Source of the DNA: Bordetella genomosp. 2
GTDB taxonomy: Bacteria > Pseudomonadota > Gammaproteobacteria > Burkholderiales > Burkholderiaceae_B
NCBI RefSeq assembly: GCF_002261345.1
Contig: NZ_NEVT01000003.1
Span: 1 to 64,000, forward strand
Length of the DNA stretch: 64,000 bases
Direction: 5' to 3'
Numbering within the stretch: position 1 is the first letter of the stretch; the number at the start of each line of letters is the position of its first letter. Under the pieces are notes generated by a model that saw nothing but the letters and a program-made list of their open reading frames with translations, was not told the origin of the DNA and ran no database searches. The position numbers and the translations under genes were made by a program. Below are positions 43,501-51,849 of this stretch, in pieces.

Positions 43501-44325
43501 TTCCAGACCTGGAGTCTGTTCGGGCAGTTCCCCGCCATCCTGGAGGACAAGGTGGTGGGCGAGCAGGCGCAAAAGGTCTATGCCGATGGCCAGGCCATGC
43601 TCAAGCGCATCATCGACGGCCGCTGGCTGACCGCCAACGGCGCGGTGGCGTTCTATCCCGCCAACACCGTCAATGACGAGGACATCGAGGTCTACGCCGA
43701 CGAGTCGCGCAGCGAGGTGCTGTTCACCTATCGCAACCTGCGCCAGCAGGGCGCCAAGCGCGAGGGCGTCAGCAACAAGTGCCTGGCCGATTTCATCGCG
43801 CCCAAGTCGAGCGGCGTGCCGGACTATATCGGCATGTTCGCGGTGACGGCCGGGCTCGGCATCGAGAAAAAAGAGGCCGAGTTCCAGGCCGCGCTGGACG
43901 ACTATTCCAGCATCATGCTCAAGGCCATGGCGGACCGCCTGGCCGAGGCGTTCGCCGAATGCCTGCACGCGCGGGTGCGCCAGGACCTGTGGGGCTATGC
44001 GCCGGACGAGGCATTGTCCAACGACGACATGATCGCCGAGAAATACACCGGCATCCGTCCCGCGCCGGGTTATCCGGCCTGCCCGGAGCACGTGGTCAAG
44101 CGCGACTTGTTCCGCGTGCTGGATGGCGACGACATCGGCATGACCCTGACCGACAGCTACGCGATGTACCCCGCATCCAGCGTATCGGGCTTCTACTTCA
44201 GCCACCCGCAATCGCAGTACTTCAACGTGGGCACCATCGGCGCCGACCAGCTGGCCGACTATGTCGCGCGCAGCGGCCGCAGCGAGGAAGACGTGCGCCG
44301 CACGCTGGCCTCCAGCCTGGGATGA
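40552..44325 (+). CDS. metH: Cobalamin-dependent methionine synthase MetH
   Basis: The 1257-aa, four-module enzyme starts at a GTG. Residues about 1-340 form the homocysteine domain with zinc cysteines in [11 protein letters not shown] and [10 protein letters not shown]. Then come a pterin domain ([23 protein letters not shown]-like block), the B12 domain with [11 protein letters not shown] (axial histidine), and the C-terminal activation domain with [12 protein letters not shown]. It transfers methyl from methyltetrahydrofolate to homocysteine through cobalamin. Length is normal (E. coli 1227). It is divergent from the riboswitch-controlled btuB. Confidence 0.96.
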   Translation: MPYPRLPYPPSSYTRGGDFARLLGERILVLDGAMGTMIQRYKLGEADFRGERFAGHGKDLKGDNELLSLVRPDIIDEIHRQYLEAGADVIETNTFGATSVAQADYDLPELAYELNLASARLARAACDAYSTPDRPRFVAGALGPQPKTASISPDVNDPGARNITFDELRDAYIEQLNGLLDGGIDIVLIETIFDTLNAKAAIFAVESVFEERGVRLPVMISGTVTDASGRILSGQTVEAFWNSVRHARPITIGLNCALGAALMRPYVAELAKICDTYVCVYPNAGLPNPMAETGFDETPADTSGLLEEFARAGLVNMSGGCCGTTPDHIRAIAAKVAGLAPRVVSEVPVKTRLSGLEPLNIDEESLFVNVGERTNVTGSKMFARLIREEKYDEALAVARQQVENGAQIIDINMDEAMLDSVACMRRFLNLIASEPDIARVPIMIDSSKWEVIEAGLKCVQGKPVVNSISMKEGEQAFREQARLCRRYGAAVVVMAFDEQGQADTLARRQEICGRAYKILVEQEQFPPEDIIFDPNVFAVATGIDEHNHYAMDFIEGTRWIRQNLPHARISGGISNVSFSFRGNEPMREAIHTVFLYYAIREGLTMGIVNAGQLGVYADLAPQLRDLVEDVILDRAEPVGRQDAADDRSPTERLVQFADSVKGAGAKKEEDLAWRAGPVEDRLSHALVHGITTFIVEDTEEVRQKIAARGGRPIEVIEGPLMDGMNIVGDLFGAGKMFLPQVVKSARVMKQAVAHLIPFIEEEKRQIAAAGGDVRAKGKMVIATVKGDVHDIGKNIVSVVLQCNNFEVVNMGVMVPCAQILEKAKEEQADIVGLSGLITPSLEEMAYVASEMQRDPYFRERKIPLMIGGATTSRVHTAVKIAPNYDGPVIYTPDASRAVGVAANLVSDQAQAYIDEVAQEYEEVRRRHANRKATPLIPLAEARAARPQIDWSAYAPPRPKFIGRRAFKSYDLAEIAKYLDWTPFFQTWSLFGQFPAILEDKVVGEQAQKVYADGQAMLKRIIDGRWLTANGAVAFYPANTVNDEDIEVYADESRSEVLFTYRNLRQQGAKREGVSNKCLADFIAPKSSGVPDYIGMFAVTAGLGIEKKEAEFQAALDDYSSIMLKAMADRLAEAFAECLHARVRQDLWGYAPDEALSNDDMIAEKYTGIRPAPGYPACPEHVVKRDLFRVLDGDDIGMTLTDSYAMYPASSVSGFYFSHPQSQYFNVGTIGADQLADYVARSGRSEEDVRRTLASSLG

Positions 44326-44329
44326 CCGG

Positions 44330-44353
44330 CGACGGCCGGCGCGCCGGCCGTCG
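44330..44353. terminator. Palindromic hairpin between convergent metH and methyltransferase
   Basis: A perfect 24-bp palindrome with half-site CGACGGCCGGCG lies 4 bp after the metH stop and 11 bp before the end of the opposing methyltransferase gene. It lacks a T-run on either side, so it would be at best a bidirectional pausing or processing hairpin. Confidence 0.5.
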
Positions 44354-44364
44354 GGTAGTGCGGA

Positions 44365-45135
44365 TCAGGCGCGTTGCGCCACCAGGGTGGCCGTGTCGCT
44401 GCTGAACGAGCCGTCCGCGGCCACGGCATAGTGGCGGTGCACCGGCTCCGGCGCATGGGCCAGCATGTGGCGCAGCGCCGCCACCAGCGGGGCGGGCGTG
44501 CGCATGCGTTCGACCCACGCGGCGAAATCCAGGGTGATGCGGCGCGGGGTGCAGCCGCGCAGCACGAAGCCGGACTCGGCCAGCAGGCGCAGCCATTCGG
44601 CCACCGAGTAGTTGCGCACGTGCGAGCTGTCGCGCAGCACTTCCAGGGCCTGCAGCCAGGTATCGAGCAGCGGCTCGCCCGGCGACACCACGTCGGCGAA
44701 CGCGGCGACGCCGCCCGGCTTGAGCACGCGCCGCGCTTCGCGCAGCGCCAGGCCCGGGTCCTGCCAGTGATGGGTGGAGTAACGGCACAGCACCAGGTCG
44801 AATTCGCCGTCGGCGAACGGCAGGCGCTCGGCCTTGCCGCGGCACGTGGCCAGGTTGTCGAGCCCGCGCCGCGCGGCTTCGGCCGCCACTACGTCCAGCA
44901 TCGCCTGCGACAGGTCGTAGGCCGTCACGTGCGCCGCGTGCGGCGCCACCTGGAAGCTCACGTGTCCGCCGCCACAGCCCAGGTCGAGCACGCGCGCGCC
45001 GGCATGCTCGCGCGCCAGCGCGGCGAACTGTTCCAGGTCCGCGCCTTGCGCATGGACCGCGCTGCTCAGGTAGGCGGCGGCGCGCGGGCCGAACTGGCGG
45101 TCCACTACCTGGTCGTGGGAAACGGGTGAATTCAT
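44365..45135 (-). CDS. SAM-dependent methyltransferase (UbiE/Methyltransf_11 type)
   Basis: A 256-aa class I methyltransferase: motif I VLDLGCGGGHVSFQV at about residues 49-63, then YDLSQAML, FDLVLCRYSTHHWQD and EARRVLKPGGVAAFADV, the motifs of small-molecule methyltransferases. The substrate is not indicated. The ATG follows no strong ribosome site, but the N-terminus fits the family. It is divergent from an XRE regulator gene (110-bp gap), which may control it. Confidence 0.85.
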   Translation of the reverse strand: MNSPVSHDQVVDRQFGPRAAAYLSSAVHAQGADLEQFAALAREHAGARVLDLGCGGGHVSFQVAPHAAHVTAYDLSQAMLDVVAAEAARRGLDNLATCRGKAERLPFADGEFDLVLCRYSTHHWQDPGLALREARRVLKPGGVAAFADVVSPGEPLLDTWLQALEVLRDSSHVRNYSVAEWLRLLAESGFVLRGCTPRRITLDFAAWVERMRTPAPLVAALRHMLAHAPEPVHRHYAVAADGSFSSDTATLVAQRA

Positions 45136-45245
45136 GGTTGGTCCTGTCAGTGAAGGGAAACGGCCGGTGCCGGCCGCGGCACGGCGTGCCGGGGAGTAAG
45201 ATAGGCACCTCGCCATACGCGTACAAGACCATTGCTTATCCTGGT

Positions 45246-46082
45246 ATGAATGCTGCCCCCCAAGCCGGCCCGGCGGCCGTCCACGAGAGTTCCGCGCGGC
45301 GCCGCCAGGCGCTCGGCGAGTTCGTGCGCGCGGCCCGCGCGCGCATCACGCCGCAGATGGCCGGCCTGCCCGAAGGCATGCGGCGCCGCACCCCGGGGCT
45401 GCGCCGCGAAGAAGTCGCCCAGCTGTGCGGCATCAGCGTCACCTGGTATACGCGGATCGAGCAGGGCCGCGAAGTGTCGGTGTCGCCCGCCGTATGGGCG
45501 CGCATTGCCGGCGTCCTGCAGCTGGCGCGCGCGGAGCGGGCTTATCTGTTCGAGCTGGCCGAGTGCGCCGACCCCCGGCATCCGCGCGACGACGCGAGCG
45601 AGGCCCCCGGCCTGCTGCGCGAGTGCGTGGATGTCATAGCGACCCCGGCCTATGTGCTGGACCGGGCCTGGAACGTGCTGGTGTACAACGCGCCCATGCG
45701 CGACCTGTTCGACGACTGGCCGGCGCGCGACCCGCGTCCCAACCTGTTGCGTTATATCTTCCTGGACCCGGCCGCGCGGCAGTTGGTGGTGGACTGGGAT
45801 CAGCGTGCGCGCCGGGTGGTGGCGGAATTCCGCGCCGACGCGGGCGCGCACCTGGACGAGCCGGATGTGCTGGCGCTGCTCGACGAGCTGAACCGCGACA
45901 GCGAGGTGTTCGCCCATTGGTGGACGCGCCATGCCGTGGTGGAGCGCGAAGGCGGCCTGCGGGAATTCCAGCACCCGCGCCGCGGCCGGCTGGCCTACCA
46001 GCAGACGACCTTCCGCCTGGCCACGCACCCGGACCTGAAGCTGGTGATGCTGCTGGAAGGCGCCGCGGCCGGCGATGCCTGA
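45246..46082 (+). CDS. XRE family regulator with MmyB-like ligand domain
   Basis: The 278-aa protein has an N-terminal helix-turn-helix (residues about 20-85: RRRQALGEFVRAARARI, REEVAQLCGISVTWYTRIEQGREVSVS) and a C-terminal MmyB-type PAS-like domain (about 105-275) with TPAYVLDRAWNVLVYNAPM and LRYIFLDPAARQLVVDWDQRA. MmyB-like regulators bind fatty acyl or antibiotic-type ligands. It is divergent from the methyltransferase gene at 44365-45135. Confidence 0.88.
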   Translation: MNAAPQAGPAAVHESSARRRQALGEFVRAARARITPQMAGLPEGMRRRTPGLRREEVAQLCGISVTWYTRIEQGREVSVSPAVWARIAGVLQLARAERAYLFELAECADPRHPRDDASEAPGLLRECVDVIATPAYVLDRAWNVLVYNAPMRDLFDDWPARDPRPNLLRYIFLDPAARQLVVDWDQRARRVVAEFRADAGAHLDEPDVLALLDELNRDSEVFAHWWTRHAVVEREGGLREFQHPRRGRLAYQQTTFRLATHPDLKLVMLLEGAAAGDA

Positions 46083-46091
46083 GGCGCGCGC

Positions 46092-46322
46092 CTACCCGCC
46101 CACGCGGGTGATGACATAGACGGCGCTGGTCAACAGGGTGCAGATGCCCGTGGTCCAGGCGATGACCTTGCAGGTGAGCTTGCCGATTTCGTGGTGCAGG
46201 TCGGCCTTGGTGGTGTAGTTCGACAGCACGACCGCCAGGTCCTGGCGGATGAGCGCGACGTTGTGTTCCAGCGTGTTGACGCGGTTTGGCACGGGACAGG
46301 CTTTCTTGCGCGGAAGTTCCAT
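46092..46322 (-). CDS. Small hypothetical membrane protein
   Basis: A 76-aa product with an N-terminal charged coil (VNTLEHNVALIRQDLAVVL and TKADLHHEIGKLTCKV) and one C-terminal hydrophobic helix (WTTGICTLLTSAVYVI). The coil-plus-tail-anchor form recalls XhlA-type or DUF1640-like small proteins often linked to phages, but no phage genes surround it. It converges with the XRE gene (9 bp) and lies 81 bp downstream of mutY on the same strand. I do not recognise the function. Confidence 0.6.
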   Translation of the reverse strand: MELPRKKACPVPNRVNTLEHNVALIRQDLAVVLSNYTTKADLHHEIGKLTCKVIAWTTGICTLLTSAVYVITRVGG

Positions 46323-46402
46323 GAGCGCAGGATAGGCTTGGCCGCGCCGCCGGTCTAGGCGTAGTTGCCGAAGTCAGACTGTCGGCATGATTCCACGCAA
46401 GC

Positions 46403-47461
46403 TCATTCCGGCAGGCCCGCCGCCAGCAGGCCGTCCAGCAGTTTGCGGATGGGCGCCGGCAGCGCCAGGCCGGGCAGTTCGGCGGCGCCGGCCCAGCGCT
46501 GCGGCAGGCCCGGTTCGGCCAGCGCGGCGGCCGGTTGCACCGGCAGGTACCAGGGCTTGATGTGCAGGCGGTAGTGCGTGAACGTATGCGCGAAGGCGGC
46601 CAGTTCGTAGCGTTGCAGCGGTTCCAGGCCGAGCCGGCGCGACGCCTGCGTCGGGTCGCCGCCGGCGTCGAATTCGGGCAGGCTCCAGAGCCCGCCCCAG
46701 ATGCCGGGAGCGGGCCGCTGTTGCAACAGGATGGCGCCGTCGCGCTGCAGTACCAGCATGCCGGTCTGGCGCTCGGGGATGGTCTTGCGTGCCTTGGGGC
46801 TGGGCAGTTCCGCCTGGCGGCCGTCGCGCCGCGCGATACAGGTGTCGGCCACCGGGCAGCGCGCGCAATCGGGCTTGCCGCGCGTGCACAGGGTGGCGCC
46901 CAGGTCCATCAGGCCCTGGGTGTAGGCGGCCATGTCCAGGCCGGGCGCGGCGGCGACTTGCGCCTCGGCCAGGGCCCACAGCCGCTGCTCGACTTCGCGG
47001 CGCGCCGGGTCGCCGTCGATGCCGAAATGCCGGGTGAACACCCGCTTGACGTTGCCGTCCAGGATGGGCGAGCGCTCGCCGTAGGCGAAGGCCGCGATGG
47101 CGGCGGCGGTAGAGCGGCCGATGCCGGGCAGGGTGGCGATCTGTCCGGCCGTGGGAGGAAAGCGCCCGCCCCAGTCGCGCACCACCGCCTGTGCGCAGCG
47201 ATGCAAGTTGCGCGCGCGCGCGTAGTAGCCCAGCCCGGCCCAATAAGGCATGACGTCTTCCTGGCTGGCGGCCGCCAGGGTGGCCACGTCGGGAAAGCGT
47301 TCGAGGAAGCGCTGGTAGTACGGGATGACGGTGGCTACCTGGGTCTGCTGCAGCATGATTTCCGACAGCCAGATCCGGTAGGGGTCTTGCGTGCGCTGCC
47401 AGGGCAGGCCGTGACGGCCGTGGCTGGCCTGCCAGGCGACGATGCGGGGGGCGAAATCCAT
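46403..47461 (-). CDS. mutY: A/G-specific adenine glycosylase MutY
   Basis: A 352-aa DNA glycosylase. The catalytic Glu is in LSEIMLQQTQV, the helix-hairpin-helix is LPGIGRSTAAAIAAFAYG with the catalytic Asp in ILDGNVKRV, and the [4Fe-4S] cysteines follow CTRGKPDCARCPVADTC (C-x6-C-x2-C-x5-C). The C-terminal NUDIX-like domain (GILLQQRPAPGIWGGLWSLPEF) recognises 8-oxoguanine. It removes adenine mispaired with 8-oxoG. The gene starts next to the repeat-rich gap at 47462-48204. Confidence 0.95.
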   Translation of the reverse strand: MDFAPRIVAWQASHGRHGLPWQRTQDPYRIWLSEIMLQQTQVATVIPYYQRFLERFPDVATLAAASQEDVMPYWAGLGYYARARNLHRCAQAVVRDWGGRFPPTAGQIATLPGIGRSTAAAIAAFAYGERSPILDGNVKRVFTRHFGIDGDPARREVEQRLWALAEAQVAAAPGLDMAAYTQGLMDLGATLCTRGKPDCARCPVADTCIARRDGRQAELPSPKARKTIPERQTGMLVLQRDGAILLQQRPAPGIWGGLWSLPEFDAGGDPTQASRRLGLEPLQRYELAAFAHTFTHYRLHIKPWYLPVQPAAALAEPGLPQRWAGAAELPGLALPAPIRKLLDGLLAAGLPE

Positions 47462-47596
47462 GATGGGGGATTATCGCATTGCCATGCCGTCATGGTTGCC
47501 GGGCTTGAGTCTGGGCGTGGACGGGATGTGTTCTTGTCCCCGTTCCGCGGCGTCCGGGCGGGGTCGGCGACTGGCAGACACATGCCGCGCCGATGA

Positions 47597-47830
47597 GATG
47601 TCAGAGACCCGGATGAGGCAGGCGCATGCCCACGAGGTGTCAGACACCCGGCGAGCAAGCGCGGCAGATTCCGGACTGTCTCCCCAGGGTGTCAGACACC
47701 TGGATGAAGCAGGCGCATGCTCATGAGGTGTCAGACACCCGGCGAGAAAGCGTGGCAGATTCCTGACTGTCTCCCCAGGGTGTCTGACACCTGGATGAAG
47801 CAGACGCATGCTCATGAGGTGTCAGTCACC
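47597..47830. repeat. Array of six GGTGTCWGACACC palindromes in three 91-bp units
   Basis: Palindromes start at 47597 (degenerate), 47636, 47688, 47727, 47779 and 47818 (one mismatch). Start-to-start steps are 39, 52, 39, 52, 39, so the repeating unit is 91 bp and contains two palindromes. The intervening sequence is also repeated, for example TGGATGAAGCAGGCGCATGC and GGCAGATTCC..GACTGTCTCCCCAG. The array fills much of the 743-bp gap between mutY (minus) and the indolepyruvate oxidoreductase gene (plus). It is immediately followed by copy B of the structured repeat. The remainder of the gap, 47994-48204, shows no gene or motif I can name. Confidence 0.88.
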
Positions 47831-47847
47831 TGGATGAGATGTTGCCA

Positions 47848-47993
47848 GCCTCGTCGCTGCGGGCTTGGGGCGGGCGAGTTGGACGGCGGGGGAGCCTGCG
47901 CAGCAGGCCGAGGGCGCCTGGTGTTGCGCCCGAGCCCGACGGACGTCGCCCGCCCCAAGCCCGCAGCGGCGAGGCGACTCAAGAACCCAGAAA
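47848..47993 (+). repeat. Structured dispersed repeat, copy B (three-helix element)
   Basis: A 30-bp outer stem joins 47848-47877 and 47946-47975 with a single G-T wobble. The 68-base interior holds a hairpin with GCA loop (stem GCCTGC/GCAGGC) and a second with stem GGGCGC/GCGCCC and loop CTGGTGTT. The tail GACTCAAGAACCCAGAAA (47976-47993) follows. Compared with copy A the interior and tail are conserved, whereas outer stem and GCA-loop stem have changed on both strands together. It starts 17 bp after the palindrome array and lies 211 bp upstream of the oxidoreductase ATG. Confidence 0.85.
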
Positions 47994-48204
47994 GCACCGC
48001 AGCCAAGACACCGCCCGCAAAGCACCCCACGCACAGCGCCGCCGCCCCTCTATCGCTACGCCCTATTGCGCCAACCTGGCGCCCCGGGTACAACCTGGAT
48101 CAGAACAAAGCACAAAGGCACCCAGCCCGGACCGGCCCGCCCCCCGCTTCACGAGAGCCGGCGCGCGCGGCCTGCCCGGGCATTCCTGGATCCTCGGAGT
48201 AGAC

Positions 48205-51200
48205 ATGAATGCCCCTCTCACGCCCGCGCAGCGCGCGGCGCTCGAATCCGTCCAGCTGGACGACAAATACACCCTGGAAACCGGCCGCGCCTGGATGAGC
48301 GGCATCCATGCGCTGGTGCGTCTGCCCATGATGCAGCGCGTGCGCGACCAGCGCGCCGGGCTCAACACCGCCGGCTTCATCTCGGGCTACCGCGGCTCGC
48401 CGCTGGGCGGCGTCGACCTGAACATGTGGAAGGCCGCCAAATATCTCAAGGCGCACCACGTCGAGTTCCAGCCGGGCATCAACGAAGACCTGGCCGCCAC
48501 CGCGGTGTGGGGCTCGCAGCAGGTCAACCTGTTTCCCGGCGCGCGCTATGACGGCGTGTTCGGCATGTGGTACGGCAAGGGCCCGGGCGTGGACCGCTGC
48601 GGCGACGTCTTCAAGCACGCCAACGCCGCCGGCACCTCGCCGCACGGCGGCGTGCTGGTGGTGGCGGGCGACGACCATCCCGCCAAGTCGTCCACCCTGC
48701 CGCACCAGAGCGACCACATCCTGAAAGCCTGCATGATCCCGGTGCTGTTCCCGGCCAGCGTGCAGGAAGTGCTGGACTACGGCCTGCACGGCTGGGCCAT
48801 GAGCCGCTACGCCGGCGTCTGGGCCGGCATGAAGTGCATCACCGATATCGTCGAGGTGTCCGCCTCGGTCGAGGTCGATCCCGAGCGCGTGCAGATCGTG
48901 CTGCCGGACGACTTCCAGCTGCCGCCCGACGGGCTCAACATCCGCCTGCCCGACACGCCCTTGCAGCAGGAAGCCCGCCTGCTCGACTACAAACTGTACG
49001 CCGCGCTCGCCTATGCGCGCGCCAACCGGCTCAACCGCGAGCTGTGGCATGTGCCCAATGGCGAGGCGCGCTTCGGCATCATGACGTCCGGCAAGGCCTA
49101 CCTGGATACGCGCCAGGCCCTGGTCGACCTGGGCCTGAGCGAGCCGGTATGCCGTCGCATCGGCCTGCGCCTGTTCAAGGTGGGCATGGTATGGCCGCTG
49201 GAAGCGACCGGCATGCAGCAGTTCGCCGAAGGACTGGACGAGATCCTGGTGGTCGAGGAAAAGCGCCAGGTGCTCGAATACCAGCTGAAGGAGGAGCTGT
49301 TCAGCTGGATCGGCACCGGCAAGAAGATCCCGCGCGTGGTGGGCAAGTTCGACGACAAGGATGGCGGCGAATGGTCGGTGCCGCAGGGCAACTGGCTGCT
49401 GCCGGCGCACTACGAGTTTTCGCCCGCCATGGTGGCCAAGGCGGTGGGGGCGCGCCTGCTGCGCTTCGCGCTGCCCGACGACGTGCGCGCCGGCATCGAG
49501 GCGCGCCTGGCGTTCATCGAGGCGCGCGAGCGGGCGCTGGCCAGGCCGCGCGTCACCGCCGAGCGCAAGCCGTGGTTCTGTTCGGGCTGTCCGCACAATA
49601 CCTCGACGCGCGTGCCGGAAGGTTCGCGCGGCATGGCCGGCATCGGCTGCCACTACATGGTGACCTGGATGGGCCGCAACACCCAGGCCTATACCCAGAT
49701 GGGCGGCGAGGGCGTACCCTGGCTCGGGCAGGCGCCGTTCACCGACGAAAAGCACGTGTTCGCCAACCTGGGCGACGGCACCTACTATCACTCCGGCCTG
49801 CTGGCGATTCGCGCCGCGGTGGCGGCCAAGGCGCCCATCACCTACAAGATCCTGTTCAACGACGCGGTGGCCATGACCGGCGGCCAGCCGGTGGACGGGC
49901 CGATCGACGTGCCGATGATCACGCGCCAGGTGGCGGCCGAGGGTGTCGAGAAAATCGTCATCGTCACCGACGAGCCGGATAAGTACCGGAGCGTCGCCAA
50001 CCTGGCGCCCGGCGTGCCGGTGCGCCATCGCGACGAGCTGGACGCGGTCATGCGCGAACTGCGCGACCATCCCGGTGTGTCGGCCCTGATCTACGACCAG
50101 ACCTGCGCCACCGAAAAGCGGCGCCGCCGCAAGCGCAATGCCTACCCCGACCCGGCGCGCCGGGTGGTCATCAACGAGCGGGTCTGCGAGGGGTGCGGCG
50201 ACTGTTCCGAGCAATCGCATTGCCTGTCGGTCGAGCCGCTCGAGACCGAGTTCGGCCGCAAGCGCACCATTAACCAGTCCAGCTGCAACAAGGACTATTC
50301 CTGCCTGAAGGGCTTCTGCCCCAGCCTGGTCACCGTCGAAGGCGGCGCCTTGCGCAAACCGAAGGCGCTGGCGCAGGAAGGCGATATCGATGGCGGCCTG
50401 CCGCAGCCGCCGCTGCCGGGCCTGGCGCAGCCTTATGGCGTGTTCATCGCCGGCGTGGGCGGCACGGGGGTGGTCACCATCGGGCAATTGCTCGGCATGG
50501 CCGCCCACCTGGAAGGCAAGGGCTGTTCCGTGCTGGACATGGCGGGGCTGGCGCAGAAGGGCGGCGCGGTGTTCTCGCACGTGATGCTGACGCAGGCGCC
50601 CGATGGGCTGCTCAACACGCGGGTGGCCATGGGCGAGGCCGACCTGGTGCTGGCCGGCGACCTGGTGGTGGCCGCCAGCCAGGAATCGGTGGCGCGCATG
50701 CGCGCCGGCCGCACGCGGCTGCTGCTCAACAGCGACGTGGCGCCCACCGCCGCGTTCGTCCAGGACCCGGACTGGCGCCTGCCCGGCGCCGACCTGCAGG
50801 CGGACCTGCGCGCCGCCTGCGGCGAGGGCGGGGTGGACGCGGTCGATGCCGCTGCGCTGGCGCTGGGCCTGCTGGGCGACGCCATCTATGCCAACCCGCT
50901 GATGCTGGGCTATGCCTACCAGAAGGGCTGGCTGCCGCTGGGCGAAGCGGCGTTGCGGCGCGCCATCGAACTCAACGGGCAGCAGGTGGCCAGCAACCTG
51001 GCCGCCTTCGCCTGGGGCCGGCGCGCCGCCCACGACCTGGCCGAGGTGCAGCGCCTGGCCGGCCGCGCCGCCGCGCCGCAGGACGACGGCTTCGTCGAGG
51101 TGCGGCGCGGGCAGGCCGGCGCGGCCGTGCTCGACATGCGGCGTCCGGCCGGCGAGGTCGACGCGCTGGTGGCGGTGCGCAGCGAGTTCCTCACCGCATA

Positions 51201-51810
51201 CCAGAACGCCGCCTATGCGGCGCGCTACCGTGAACTGGTCGAGCAGGTGGCGCGGGCCGAGCAGGCCGCGACCGGCACCACGCGGCTGGCCGCGGCGGTG
51301 GCGCGCTACTACTTCAAGCTGATGGCCTACAAGGACGAGTACGAAGTGGCGCGCCTGTACACCGACGGAGAATTCCTGCGGCAGGTCGACGCCCAGTTCG
51401 AGGGCGACTGGAAGCTGCGCCTGCACCTGGCGCCGCCCCTGCTGGCCCGCCGCGATGCCCAGGGCCGGCTGATCAAGCGCGCCTACGGGCCAGGCGTCCT
51501 CAAGCTGTTCCGCGTGCTGGCGCGCCTGCGCTTCCTGCGCGGCACGCCGCTGGACGTCTTCGGCCATACCGCGGAGCGGCGGGCCGAGCGCGCGCTGATC
51601 GACACCTACCGCAGCGACCTGCTGGCGATCCTGCCCAAGCTGACGCGCGCCAACCTGGACCGCGCGGTGGCGCTGGCCAGCCTGCCGGACACGATCCGCG
51701 GCTATGGCCACGTCAAGGAAGCCGCCATGCAGCGGGCCGCCGTCCGCCGGGCGGAATTGCTGGACGGGTTCAGCGCGACGGTGGTGCCGATCGGGACCCG
51801 CGCGGCCTAG
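48205..51810 (+). CDS. Indolepyruvate ferredoxin oxidoreductase, fused alpha and beta subunits
   Basis: The 1201-aa protein joins the IorA-like part and the IorB-like gamma domain. The first 640 residues include thiamine diphosphate-binding sequence (GDGTYYHSGLLAIRAA, LFNDAVAMTGGQPVDG). A cysteine-rich segment near residue 655-705 (CEGCGDCSEQSHC, SCNKDYSC, GFCPS) binds Fe-S clusters, and the beta part begins FIAGVGGTGVVTIGQLLG. The last 200 residues form the DUF6537-type extension. It decarboxylates indolepyruvate and other aryl-pyruvates to acyl-CoA in aromatic amino acid degradation. It stands alone, behind a repeat-rich gap. Confidence 0.9.
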   Translation: MNAPLTPAQRAALESVQLDDKYTLETGRAWMSGIHALVRLPMMQRVRDQRAGLNTAGFISGYRGSPLGGVDLNMWKAAKYLKAHHVEFQPGINEDLAATAVWGSQQVNLFPGARYDGVFGMWYGKGPGVDRCGDVFKHANAAGTSPHGGVLVVAGDDHPAKSSTLPHQSDHILKACMIPVLFPASVQEVLDYGLHGWAMSRYAGVWAGMKCITDIVEVSASVEVDPERVQIVLPDDFQLPPDGLNIRLPDTPLQQEARLLDYKLYAALAYARANRLNRELWHVPNGEARFGIMTSGKAYLDTRQALVDLGLSEPVCRRIGLRLFKVGMVWPLEATGMQQFAEGLDEILVVEEKRQVLEYQLKEELFSWIGTGKKIPRVVGKFDDKDGGEWSVPQGNWLLPAHYEFSPAMVAKAVGARLLRFALPDDVRAGIEARLAFIEARERALARPRVTAERKPWFCSGCPHNTSTRVPEGSRGMAGIGCHYMVTWMGRNTQAYTQMGGEGVPWLGQAPFTDEKHVFANLGDGTYYHSGLLAIRAAVAAKAPITYKILFNDAVAMTGGQPVDGPIDVPMITRQVAAEGVEKIVIVTDEPDKYRSVANLAPGVPVRHRDELDAVMRELRDHPGVSALIYDQTCATEKRRRRKRNAYPDPARRVVINERVCEGCGDCSEQSHCLSVEPLETEFGRKRTINQSSCNKDYSCLKGFCPSLVTVEGGALRKPKALAQEGDIDGGLPQPPLPGLAQPYGVFIAGVGGTGVVTIGQLLGMAAHLEGKGCSVLDMAGLAQKGGAVFSHVMLTQAPDGLLNTRVAMGEADLVLAGDLVVAASQESVARMRAGRTRLLLNSDVAPTAAFVQDPDWRLPGADLQADLRAACGEGGVDAVDAAALALGLLGDAIYANPLMLGYAYQKGWLPLGEAALRRAIELNGQQVASNLAAFAWGRRAAHDLAEVQRLAGRAAAPQDDGFVEVRRGQAGAAVLDMRRPAGEVDALVAVRSEFLTAYQNAAYAARYRELVEQVARAEQAATGTTRLAAAVARYYFKLMAYKDEYEVARLYTDGEFLRQVDAQFEGDWKLRLHLAPPLLARRDAQGRLIKRAYGPGVLKLFRVLARLRFLRGTPLDVFGHTAERRAERALIDTYRSDLLAILPKLTRANLDRAVALASLPDTIRGYGHVKEAAMQRAAVRRAELLDGFSATVVPIGTRAA

Positions 51811-51830
51811 AACGCACCGGCCGGGGCGCG

Positions 51831-51849
51831 CGGCGGGCTCAGCCCGCCG
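51831..51849. terminator. Shared hairpin between convergent oxidoreductase and cheD genes
   Basis: CGGCGGGCT and AGCCCGCCG form a perfect 9-bp stem around a single C, 20 bp after the oxidoreductase stop and overlapping the last codons of cheD. It has no T-run. It could slow transcription from both sides. Confidence 0.4.

Noticed and set aside
39865-44211. Very long open frame (1448 codons) antisense to metH
   Set aside because: It mirrors metH codon for codon; in GC-rich DNA the opposite strand is often free of stops. It has no recognisable domain and is rich in His, Arg, Gly and Gln, as shadow frames are.
47597-47830. CRISPR-like array
   Set aside because: The repeat is only 13 bp and palindromic, spacers are themselves repeated, and no cas genes are present. 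The same holds for 61129-61351.
48100-51711. 1203-codon minus-strand frame opposite the indolepyruvate oxidoreductase gene
   Set aside because: Shadow frame; the plus-strand protein is clearly identified by its cofactor motifs.
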